Below, piece by piece: positions 14,041 through 21,728 of a DNA stretch of 22,264 nt (within the stretch, counting starts at the first letter, position 1; each line of letters opens with the position of its first letter). The notes under the pieces are model-generated. The model saw nothing but the letters and a program-made list of their open reading frames with translations. It ran no database searches and was not told the DNA's origin. The DNA lies in NCBI GenBank assembly GCA_012511615.1, contig JAAZFS010000171.1:1-22264 (forward strand). Reading direction: 5' to 3'. The position numbers and the translations under genes were made by a program. This DNA comes from Elusimicrobiota bacterium. GTDB taxonomy: Bacteria > CG03 > SLGR01.

Positions 14041-15812
14041 GGCTAAAAGGTTTTATTCCCTTTATAATCATATCGTCCCTTGTCGTGGTTTTTTTTGGGT
14101 TTTTTGCTGAAGGGATTATGAAAAGAACCCTTGAGCGGACCGGAAGCGGAATCTGGGGAGCAAAAGTTGAAATAGAGAATTTGGAGCTGGGTCTCAGCCC
14201 CTTAAGAGCCCGGATATATGGCTTGCAAATAGCAAACAAAAACCAAGAATTCCAAAATGCTTTAGAGGTGGGAGAAATGGGCTTTTCAATTCTTTTTGCA
14301 CCGCTTCTTGAAAAGAAATTTGTTATTGAAGATCTTACTGGAACAGGACTTGCTTTTAATACTCCCAGAAAAACTTCTGGTTTTCTTCCTGTGAAAGAAA
14401 AAAAGAAAAAGAAAAAGAAAAATGTTTCAGCCGCCGAAGAAGAGGCCCGTTGGCGGGAAAATATGAGTAGCTGGATTGAAAATGTAAAGGATAGAGCTAG
14501 TGAAAAAATTGATGTAGATTCGTATTTTTCTAGAGATGATTTGGAATCATTTCAGAAATTAGAAGAGGCCAAGGAAGAATTGAAAAAAGTGGAGAGCGAA
14601 TTTTCTGGTTTTGATAAATCTGAGGCAGAAAAAGTTTTCTCTTTGCTAAAAGAATCTCTTGCAGGAGTAGAAAAAATAAACATAAATAATCCAGCGGATT
14701 TTCCAGCTGCTTTGAAGCAATTGGCTGAATTGCGGGATGCTGCTACTGAAGCGGAGGACTACCTTAAGGAAAGTCGCAATAAATTAAAGGAAGTTGAGAG
14801 CTCTGTAAGCCAAGTAAAACAGAAGATTTTACAGGCAGATAGTGCCCGGAAATCCGATATGGATAAACTTATGGATAAAATGAAACTTCCTTCTATAGAA
14901 TCGAAAGATATAGCATCTGTTTTATTTGGTGAGCTTCTGGTCAATCGGGTTAATCGGGTTTTTGATTTAATCACTACTGTAAGAGCTTATATACCCCCTC
15001 AAGAAAAAAAAGTAAAAAGTCCGCCCCGCCCCAGGCAACGCGGAGTGGATATTCACTTTCCTAAAGACAAGGAATATCCATCACTCCTCATTAAAGAGGT
15101 TCTGATTACCGGTTCTTCAGGTGAAGTGCTAAAAGTAGACTGGCTGACTAATGCCCCATGGATGTTTGGCCGGCCTGTTGAAATTTTTATTAAATATGCT
15201 GAGTTTGAGGCCTCCGCTTCTTTTGACCGCTCCAGCGAAGAAACTCTTGATAGGCTGGCCATCAAAGCAAGTAATTTCCACCTGGTCGGAGCCAGTGGCG
15301 AACTGAATTTTAATGGAGAGTTTAAGGGCGGTGATATTGATAGTTCGCTGTCTTGGGCAGGACGGGGCCTTTTGCCAGAAGATTGGCTGGAATTTTTGAA
15401 AATGGATGATCCCATGATTGAAGTTAAAGCTAGAGTAAAGGGGAAAATATTATCTCCAGGCTTTAGTCTCTCATCTAACCTTGATACTATTATATCAAGT
15501 CATTTTAAAAAAGAACTGGAAGACAAGATATCAGAGGCCAAAAGAAGTGCCAGAGAGCTTATTAGTCAGGAAGTTGACCATGTATTATCAGAAGTTCTTT
15601 TGGCGACAGATAAATTCCGTAGAAATGCAGAGGAAGAACTCCAAGAGCTTATTAGTAAAGTTGAAAGGGATAAGGAGGAGCTTCTTGCTTATGTAGATGC
15701 CCGCCGGGCAGAGATAGATGAGAGAACGGATAAGTATAAAAAAGAAACCGAAGGAAAATTGGAAGAACTTCGTGGTGGTGTAGAAGAGAGCATCCGCAGT
15801 CTCTTCAAATAA
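14037..15812 (+). CDS. TIGR03545-like envelope protein, membrane-anchored with coiled coils
   Basis: 591 residues. One N-terminal transmembrane segment (about 5-27, FIPFIIISSLVVVFFGFF) is followed by an AsmA/DUF748-like start (VEIENLELGLSPLRARIYGL). Next come a Lys-rich tract near 121-129, a long charged helical region (about 165-280), a conserved middle domain (PKDKEYPSLLIKEVLITG near 341-358), and a second coiled coil from about 495 to the end. The layout suggests anchoring in the inner membrane with the bulk in the periplasm. Pairing with the preceding TIGR03546-like gene matches the described two-gene unit. The role is unknown; by analogy with AsmA-like proteins it may concern envelope lipid or outer-membrane upkeep, which is speculation. 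Confidence 0.72.
   Translation: MRLKGFIPFIIISSLVVVFFGFFAEGIMKRTLERTGSGIWGAKVEIENLELGLSPLRARIYGLQIANKNQEFQNALEVGEMGFSILFAPLLEKKFVIEDLTGTGLAFNTPRKTSGFLPVKEKKKKKKKNVSAAEEEARWRENMSSWIENVKDRASEKIDVDSYFSRDDLESFQKLEEAKEELKKVESEFSGFDKSEAEKVFSLLKESLAGVEKININNPADFPAALKQLAELRDAATEAEDYLKESRNKLKEVESSVSQVKQKILQADSARKSDMDKLMDKMKLPSIESKDIASVLFGELLVNRVNRVFDLITTVRAYIPPQEKKVKSPPRPRQRGVDIHFPKDKEYPSLLIKEVLITGSSGEVLKVDWLTNAPWMFGRPVEIFIKYAEFEASASFDRSSEETLDRLAIKASNFHLVGASGELNFNGEFKGGDIDSSLSWAGRGLLPEDWLEFLKMDDPMIEVKARVKGKILSPGFSLSSNLDTIISSHFKKELEDKISEAKRSARELISQEVDHVLSEVLLATDKFRRNAEEELQELISKVERDKEELLAYVDARRAEIDERTDKYKKETEGKLEELRGGVEESIRSLFK
14393..14422 (+). repeat. Purine-only low-complexity tract coding for a Lys run
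   Basis: A run of only A and G with a period of six (GAAAAA units) inside the TIGR03545-like gene codes for about seven consecutive lysines. Gain or loss of a six-base unit would keep the frame. The short A-runs could slip. Confidence 0.6.
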
Positions 15813-15826
15813 ATCTGGAAAGTATT

Positions 15827-16516
15827 TTGACCCAGCCTTTTGAAAAACTATTTGGACTTCCTCCAGAGCAAATAAATAAAAACTGTATTATTCTTCCCCT
15901 TAACGATGCACCTCTCTTTACTGGAGAACGAGGAGATAGGGGAGTTTTTTTCCGTGTTTACAATCAAGAAAATTATACAGTAATAACACTAAAAAACCGT
16001 TGGTTAGCGGGAGATCTTGCCCTTATGCTTGGAGAAACTCCCTGTGAAAATCTAATCTTGTTTGGCAGCTGTGGCGGAATAGATGAGGAGCCTGGAGCTC
16101 TATTTCTGGCAGAAAAAGTTCTTAATCTTGAGAGTTTTTCTGGCTTTTTAAATCATATTGATGGGGGATGGTCTTATCCTTCAGAGGCACTATTTGAAAT
16201 TTTTAAAAACCACAAATCATTCGATAAGTTTAATGTATCTCTTGGTGCAACAGTATCTTCGCTTTGGCTTGAGGAGGAGAGGCTAGATTATTTCAGGGAA
16301 AAGGGGATATCTTTTCTGGAGATGGAAGCCTCTATGGTCTTTGCGGGAGCCGCCCATGCGGGAATCCGTGCTTTGGGTGTTTTTTATCTTTCAGATGTAC
16401 CAGGGAAATTGAATTATTACGATGAATTTAATCCTGCTGCTGCAGAAAAAATTAAAGGTGCAAGACGGTCGGCAGCCCTTATTATCCAGAACATAATTTC
16501 AGATGAGCTTTCCTGA
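15827..16516 (+). CDS. Nucleoside phosphorylase/nucleosidase-fold protein
   Basis: 229 residues from TTG 15827, with a GGAAAG site about 5 nt upstream. The PNP/UDP phosphorylase superfamily is recognised from the LILFGSCGGI strand-loop (77-86), the LEMEASMVFAGAAHAG motif (E165 and E167, ribose and base contacts) and the closing LSD (188-190) with the catalytic-type aspartate. The family cleaves the N-glycosidic bond of nucleosides, either with phosphate or water; which applies here and the nucleoside used cannot be read. It is shorter than most members (about 240-260). It overlaps the radical SAM gene by 14 bp, so the two probably work in one pathway. Confidence 0.72.
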   Translation: MTQPFEKLFGLPPEQINKNCIILPLNDAPLFTGERGDRGVFFRVYNQENYTVITLKNRWLAGDLALMLGETPCENLILFGSCGGIDEEPGALFLAEKVLNLESFSGFLNHIDGGWSYPSEALFEIFKNHKSFDKFNVSLGATVSSLWLEEERLDYFREKGISFLEMEASMVFAGAAHAGIRALGVFYLSDVPGKLNYYDEFNPAAAEKIKGARRSAALIIQNIISDELS

Positions 16517-17840
16517 GAAGCTCTATTTTACCGTTGGTAGGCTCTTTCCTCGTTTGGGATATAACAAAAAGAATCAAGTGGTCCGCTTGATTTATGAAAT
16601 ATCGCTTAAAGAAAAAATTGACCCAATTAATCTTGCAGAGTCTTTTACTGACCAAAAAAATTTTAAAGGCCTGAAAAAAAATCTAATAGAAAGAAGATAT
16701 CCGAAAGTTCCCTATCAAGAGGCCTTGAGTAAAGCTTATCTGCCCGTATTGAGTAAAACTAAAAATCCGGCCCGCTTGGACGGCGCCTTATTTTCTCCGA
16801 ATAAAATTTACTATGAGCCAGGCACAGAAAATTCAAAAGTGTTGAAAAACACTGCAAGAGAGTATCCTAGTGCTGAATTTATCCAAATTAATTCTCTTAA
16901 AGAATTTACCCAAGAGGCTTCTGAAGAGTTTTTTGATTATAACAGCCGGCGTGACCGAATTTTTATTACTAAGGAGAGTCATGATTTTTTCAAGAGATGT
17001 CCCTGTACATCGGGATGCCTAAATTGTAATTATTATATCCTCAATGCGGGCTTTGGATGTCCTTATGAGTGCGAGTACTGCTTCCTGCAGGGATATTCGA
17101 ATGCTCCAGGCATAATTCTTCATTCAAATACAGAGGACTTTTTAGGAAAAATACCTAAGGGTCAACTCCGGGCCGGAACGGGCGAGTTTATGGATTCCTT
17201 GATTCTTGACAATCTTACTGAAGATGCTGGCTTAATCTCAGCATTTATTAAGGAAAACAGGAGAAACATGTTCTTTGAATTTAAAACAAAGAGTGTAAAT
17301 ATAGAGGGGCTACTTGAAAATGCTCCTGCGGATAATATTGTGGTTGCTTGGTCGCTCAATCCCGAAAAAATAATTTCCCGCCATGAACATTATACTACTA
17401 GCTTAAGTGAGAGATTAGATGCGGCTTTAGAGTCTGTAAAGTCCGGTCTCAGGGTGGCCTTTCATTTTGATCCGATAATTTTATATGAAAATTGGGAGGA
17501 GGACTATCTAGAGATGGCCTCTTTAATGCTTAGTCGTATACCTCATGATGCTATTGTCTGGATAAGTGTAGGAAGCTTTAGATTCCAGCGAAAGCTCAAA
17601 CCTGTGATTGAGACAAGATTTCCCTCATCAGAACTACTTCATGGAAATCTTCTTCTTGGTTTTGATGGAAAACTCCGTTATCTTCAAGAGGAGAGGGCGG
17701 CAGCCTATAAAAAGCTCTGCGATTACATCAAAAAAGAAGCTCCTGGAATATCCCTGTACTTATGCATGGAGGATCCTGAGACCTGGCGCGCCTCAGGATT
17801 GGAATCTTCTTTTAGCTGGGACTATGCTTCGCTAGGCTGA
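16503..17840 (+). CDS. Radical SAM protein of the spore photoproduct lyase family
   Basis: 445 residues. The 4Fe-4S/SAM motif is C186-PYE-C190-EY-C193, preceded by the extra cysteines of RCPCTSGCLNCNYYILN, exactly as in spore photoproduct lyase (CCxYxILN then CPxxCxYCxLQ). Then comes LRAGTGEFMDSLILDNLT (about 222-239), where true SPL has its hydrogen-donor Cys; here that position is Glu or a neighbour (about 228). The SPL-like C-terminal region (FEFKTKSVNIEG, WSLNPEKIISRHEH, AFHFDPIILYENWEEDY) is complete. It is therefore an SPL-family paralogue that probably does not repair spore photoproduct the usual way. No sporulation gene is near. Its start lies within the nucleosidase-like gene. Confidence 0.83.
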   Translation: MSFPEKLYFTVGRLFPRLGYNKKNQVVRLIYEISLKEKIDPINLAESFTDQKNFKGLKKNLIERRYPKVPYQEALSKAYLPVLSKTKNPARLDGALFSPNKIYYEPGTENSKVLKNTAREYPSAEFIQINSLKEFTQEASEEFFDYNSRRDRIFITKESHDFFKRCPCTSGCLNCNYYILNAGFGCPYECEYCFLQGYSNAPGIILHSNTEDFLGKIPKGQLRAGTGEFMDSLILDNLTEDAGLISAFIKENRRNMFFEFKTKSVNIEGLLENAPADNIVVAWSLNPEKIISRHEHYTTSLSERLDAALESVKSGLRVAFHFDPIILYENWEEDYLEMASLMLSRIPHDAIVWISVGSFRFQRKLKPVIETRFPSSELLHGNLLLGFDGKLRYLQEERAAAYKKLCDYIKKEAPGISLYLCMEDPETWRASGLESSFSWDYASLG

Positions 17841-17876
17841 AGCAAATAAGAGAAATCACCTATATTATAATTTAAG

Positions 17877-17905
17877 TTGCAATATATTCCGTATTTAATT
17901 AAAAT
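17877..17905 (+). promoter_or_regulatory. Promoter of the tRNA-Leu gene
   Basis: TTGCAA (17877-17882), a 17 nt spacer and TAAAAT (17900-17905) lie in AT-rich sequence. The predicted transcription start is about six bases before the mature tRNA 5' end. Confidence 0.5.
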
Positions 17906-17917
17906 CATAGGATAATT

Positions 17918-18005
17918 GCCGGGGTGTTGGAACAGGCAGACAAAGCGGATTTAAAATCCGCTGGTGCAGAGCACCGTGCGGGTTCAAGTCCCGCCCCCGG
18001 TACCA
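17918..18005 (+). tRNA. tRNA-Leu (UAA anticodon)
   Basis: 88 nt including an encoded CCA. The acceptor stem GCCGGGG pairs with CCCCGGT (one G-U), with discriminator A. The anticodon stem GCGGA/TCCGC encloses TTTAAAA, giving anticodon TAA. A long variable arm (GGTGCAGAGCACC) marks a class II tRNA such as Leu, and the T arm is GCGGG-TTCAAGT-CCCGC. It should read UUA and UUG. It lies alone between the SPL-like gene and the amidohydrolase operon, with no integrase beside it. Confidence 0.97.
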
Positions 18006-18093
18006 AAGAATTTTGCCGCCTTTAAGGTTTATAATTTTACCAAAATGATTCCTGAGTTGCGGTTGGAAACAAAGGAGAAGTTAGGAGATAATT

Positions 18094-19469
18094 ATGAGTA
18101 CAATTTTGATTAAGAACGCTTCAGCTATAGCGACACAGGATGATGAGAGAAGAGTCTTAAATAATGCGGATATTTTTATAAGGGGTAACCGTATTGAAAA
18201 GATAGGGCAGGGAATAAAGGAATCCGCCGACCAAGTTATTGATGCCCGTGGTAAAGTGGTAATACCCGGGATGGTCAACACCCACCATCACTTTTATCAG
18301 ACCCTGACCAGAAACCTCAAGGAAGTCCAGAATGCCAAGCTTTTTGTCTGGCTATCCTTTCTTTATGATGTTTGGAAACATATAGATGCCCATGCAATTG
18401 ATATAAGTACTCGTGTAGGAGTTGGCGAACTTCTTCGTACAGGTTGCACCACTACAAGCGACCATATGTATCTTTATCCAGAGCATCAGGGAATAACCTG
18501 ATAGATGTTGAAATTGCAGCTGCTGCTGAAATGGGAATTCGTTTTCATCCAACCCGCGGAAGCATGTCTCTTGGCCAGTCCGATGGCGGACTTCCACCGG
18601 ATACTGTGATACAGACTGATGAAAATATATTGAGAGAGTCAGAGAGAGTCATAAGTGAATTTCATGATCCTGAACCTTTCTCAATGTGCCAGATAGTACT
18701 TGCTCCCTGTTCTCCCTTCTCAGTTACCGAAAAGTTAATGAGGGATACTGCCCAGCTTGCAAGGGATAAGAAAGTATTTATGCATACCCATCTTGCAGAA
18801 ACTGAAGATGAAGAAGACTTCTGCATGGAGCAACAATCAATGAGACCGTTAGCATATATGCAGAAAGTTGACTGGGTGGGGTCTGATGTCTGGTTTGCTC
18901 ATTGTGTGCATCTAAATGATGAAGAAATACAAGTTCTTGCGGATACGAAAAGCGGTGTTTCTCATTGTCCGTCCTCTAACATGCGATTGGGATCTGGAAT
19001 GGCACCTATAAGGAAAATGCTTGACGCTGGTGTGAATGTTTCCCTGGCTGTGGATGGATCCGCCTCAAATGATTCTTCGGATATGTTGGGCGAAGCCCGT
19101 ATGGCAATGCTGGTGGGGCGGATAAAGTCTGGGGTAGAGTCAATGAGTGCTGAAGATGTACTCTATATGGCCACCCGCGGTGGAGCTGCTGTTCTGGGCC
19201 GTGATGACATTGGTAGCATAGAAGTAGGTAAGGCTGCTGATATTGCTATTTTTGAGACCCGAAGACTTGATTTTGCTGGTGCTGCGGCAGATCTTCCAGC
19301 AGCGCTTGTTTTTTCAGGTGCATCACATTTTGCTGATACCGTTATTGTAAATGGTCAGGTAAGAGTTCGTGATTCAAGGCTTGTTGATGTTGATGAAGAG
19401 GCCCTAACCGATGAGGCCAATAGTGTTTCAAAAAACCTCAGAGTAAAAGCAGGTATTGAGAAAGAATAG
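18094..19469 (+). pseudogene. 8-oxoguanine deaminase/AtzB-like amidohydrolase, interrupted by a one-base frameshift
   Basis: Two overlapping frames together make one amidohydrolase of about 458 residues. The first frame (18094-18501) starts at ATG 18094 behind a strong AGGAGA site and carries the metal-binding VNTHHHFYQT (H64-H66) and GCTTTSDHMYLYP. The second (open from about 18444, ending 19469) carries IGIRFHPTRGSMSLG, the metal His in FMHTHLAETEDE, FAHCVHL, and the metal Asp in VDGSASNDSSDM. The frame changes near 18481-18495, most simply by loss of one G from the GGG at 18489-18491. The VDGSASND motif is typical of the 8-oxoguanine deaminase/hydroxyatrazine hydrolase group. If the frameshift is real, no product would have a full metal site. 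A sequencing or assembly error in the G run is just as likely. Confidence 0.8.
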
Positions 19470-20415
19470 AATAACTCCAAGATTGCTTGTGGCGGCAGTA
19501 TTGGTGCTTTCTCCTTTGCGGCACCTTAATGCTGAAGAGGGGCTTTCTCCGCTTGAAAGAGAACTTCTAACTCAGTTATATTCAGCCGATGAACGGGAGA
19601 GGGTAAATGCGGCAATCAAGCTCTCGAGTTATTCCGATACAAAAGAGGTAGTAGAGGCATTAATTAACGCGGCAGCTTCCGACCCTGACCAGATGGTTGC
19701 AAGGGTTTCTTTAAGAAGTCTCGGTCACATGGGGGCTGAGGATGCGCTAGAGCTAATTCTTGAGAAAGCAGCGGAGGCACCTTTGCCAGTTATGATGGAA
19801 GCCATGTCTGCTGCTAGGAATTTTTCTGATCAGAAAGTTCTGGAAATGCTTCTAGAAAAAGCATCAGATCCGAATTCTCTGATAAGGCAGAGGGCTATCG
19901 GATATCTCTGGGATAGAGATGATGATAGAATTAAGTTACTATTACTGAAAAAGCTTGAAGACCCTGCAGAAGGTGTTCGGCTGGCTAGTCTTAAAGCTAT
20001 TGACCAGCGTGAGGAAACAGGGGCATCCGAGGTGCTTGAGGTGGCTCTTGGTTCAGATAGATCACCTGCTGTAAGGGAAGAGGCCGCCCGGGCTCTTGAA
20101 AAATATACAAATAGAGCCAAGGCACTAAAAAGTGCCCTAAATGATTCGGACCTGATAGTTAGAATGACTGCGGCACGTTCTTTAGCTGGACAGGGTTCTT
20201 CATCGGGTCTAAAGACTGCTATTCAGGAAGTTAAATCTTCAGATGCCCGAGTGAGAGTGTTGGCAGTTGAGATTATAGGCTTGGTTGGGAGTGTCTCAAA
20301 CCGGGTGTTTCTTGAAGAAGCATCCAGAGATTATGATCGTCGGGTACAGCGGGCTGCAGAGGCGGCGCTAAAAGAGATGGAAAAAAGGATTAAGATAAAG
20401 GAGAAATCGAAATGA
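19456..20415 (+). CDS. Exported HEAT-repeat protein
   Basis: 319 residues from TTG 19456. The first 27 residues form a Sec signal peptide: a basic start (RKNRITPR), a hydrophobic core LLVAAVLVLSPL, and a probable cleavage after LNA. The remainder is a row of roughly eight HEAT (PBS-lyase-type) helical pairs, each of about 30 residues with the alternating D-P/V-R-x-x-A pattern (for example DPNSLIRQRAIGYL and SPAVREEAARALEKY). Such repeats build a curved protein-binding scaffold; no catalytic motif is visible. It overlaps the amidohydrolase gene by 14 bp and ssnA by 4 bp, so it is made together with cytoplasmic purine enzymes although it appears to be exported. Alternatives are a lipoprotein-like or periplasmic assembly factor. 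Confidence 0.8.
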   Translation: MRKNRITPRLLVAAVLVLSPLRHLNAEEGLSPLERELLTQLYSADERERVNAAIKLSSYSDTKEVVEALINAAASDPDQMVARVSLRSLGHMGAEDALELILEKAAEAPLPVMMEAMSAARNFSDQKVLEMLLEKASDPNSLIRQRAIGYLWDRDDDRIKLLLLKKLEDPAEGVRLASLKAIDQREETGASEVLEVALGSDRSPAVREEAARALEKYTNRAKALKSALNDSDLIVRMTAARSLAGQGSSSGLKTAIQEVKSSDARVRVLAVEIIGLVGSVSNRVFLEEASRDYDRRVQRAAEAALKEMEKRIKIKEKSK

Positions 20416-21728
20416 TTACACTTATTGAAGGTGGTACGGTGATTACTATGGGTAGAGATAATAAGATTTTTTCTCCCGGAGGGGTGGTTATGGAAGGAGA
20501 AAATATCATTGATGTAGGTCCTCTTGAAGAGGTCCGCTCCATGTATCCTGATGCTGAAGTTATTGATGCCAAAGGTAAGGTGATAATGCCATCTTTTGTT
20601 AATGTGCATCACCATTTTTATTCAACATTGTCCCGAGGCTTTGCACCTCCTGGAGAGCCTGCGAGTAATTTTGTTGAGATTCTTGAATCACTCTGGTTTA
20701 AATTAGATAAGGCGCTTTTTAGAGAAGCAATTTATCTTTCGGCTGTGATACCTCTTATCGAAAGCATGAGGTACGGAGTTACGGCGATTATTGACCACCA
20801 TGAGAGTCAGTCATATCAGATTGGAAGCTTGGATGAAATCAAGCGTGCTGTAGAAGAGGCAGGGATGAAAGCAGTACTTTGTCTGGGAACCTCTGATCGC
20901 TATGGCAGAGGAGAGAGAGGAATTGAAGAAAACGAAAGGTTTCTAAGAAAAGAATCCTCAAATGTAAAAGCTATGGTTGGTCTTCATGCCTCTATGACCG
21001 TAAATGATGACACACTAAAGAAAAGTGTCGCTCTTGCCGAAGAATTCAATACTGGAATTCATGTACATGCTGCTGAGGATTTGGCTGATCAGGTAGAGAC
21101 CCGTAAGGCTTATTCAAAAGATGTGATTGAGCGTTTCCGTGATGCCGGAGCTCTTGGAGAGAAGAGTCTTTTGGTCCACTGTATCCACATAAGTGATGCT
21201 GAAATGGAAATGATAAAATCTACTGGAACTAACGTTGTACACAATCCCGAAAGTAATATGAATAATGCAGTAGGCTATGCACCGGTACTTAAAATGTTCT
21301 CTTCAGGAATTGATGTAGGTATTGGAACCGATGGGATGAGTTCAAATATGTTGGCTCAGATGAGATGTGCTTTTCTTTTAGCCAGAAATCAGCATGCTGA
21401 TCCAAGAGTGGCTTTTGGTGAAATGCCTACCATGCTTCTGAAGAAAAATCCGAAGATTCTCAATAAAATAACCGGATGGGAGCTTGGAGAACTTGCAGAA
21501 GGTACCAGCGCGGATATAGCGATTATTAATTATGATCCACCGACACCGATGACTACGGATAATCTCTATGGGCACATACTTTTTGGTATGGTTTCCAGCT
21601 CAGTTGATACTACCATATCAGGCGGTAAAGTGATTATGAAGAATCAAAAAATTCTTGGTTTTGATGAGGAACTTATCTATGAAGAAGCCAGGAAAGCAGC
21701 TGTAAAGGTATGGGAAAGGATTACCTGA
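20412..21728 (+). CDS. ssnA: SsnA putative aminohydrolase
   Basis: 438 residues (E. coli SsnA has 442). It is an amidohydrolase-superfamily member with a metal site from FVNVHHHFYST (H66 and H68), HVHAAEDLADQ, LLVHCIHISDAE and the aspartate of VGIGTDGMSSNM. The FAPPGEPASNFVEILESLWFKLDKAL block is characteristic of SsnA rather than of the guanine deaminase or AtzB groups. SsnA is a standard component of selenium-dependent molybdenum hydroxylase and anaerobic purine/urate clusters; its exact substrate is not established. AAGGAG lies 8 nt before the ATG. The start overlaps the HEAT gene stop (ATGA), and the next gene begins right after its stop. Confidence 0.92.
   Translation: MITLIEGGTVITMGRDNKIFSPGGVVMEGENIIDVGPLEEVRSMYPDAEVIDAKGKVIMPSFVNVHHHFYSTLSRGFAPPGEPASNFVEILESLWFKLDKALFREAIYLSAVIPLIESMRYGVTAIIDHHESQSYQIGSLDEIKRAVEEAGMKAVLCLGTSDRYGRGERGIEENERFLRKESSNVKAMVGLHASMTVNDDTLKKSVALAEEFNTGIHVHAAEDLADQVETRKAYSKDVIERFRDAGALGEKSLLVHCIHISDAEMEMIKSTGTNVVHNPESNMNNAVGYAPVLKMFSSGIDVGIGTDGMSSNMLAQMRCAFLLARNQHADPRVAFGEMPTMLLKKNPKILNKITGWELGELAEGTSADIAIINYDPPTPMTTDNLYGHILFGMVSSSVDTTISGGKVIMKNQKILGFDEELIYEEARKAAVKVWERIT

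Noticed and set aside
14393..14422. Phase-variable repeat in the TIGR03545-like gene
   Set aside because: The repeat unit is six bases, so unit changes keep the frame, and the tract is short and imperfect.
16503..17840. Annotation as true spore photoproduct lyase (splB)
   Set aside because: The hydrogen-donor Cys that defines active SPL is missing (Glu or neighbour in GTGEFMDSL), and no sporulation context is present.
17918..18005. tRNA-Leu as an integration site for a mobile element
   Set aside because: I found no integrase or transposase gene in the window and noticed no repeat of the tRNA 3' end within it; the following genes are ordinary metabolic ones.
18481..18501. Programmed -1 frameshift in the amidohydrolase gene
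   Set aside because: No canonical slippery heptamer, downstream pseudoknot or Shine-Dalgarno-like stimulator is visible, and the family is not known to use frameshifting. A one-base deletion or sequence error is simpler.
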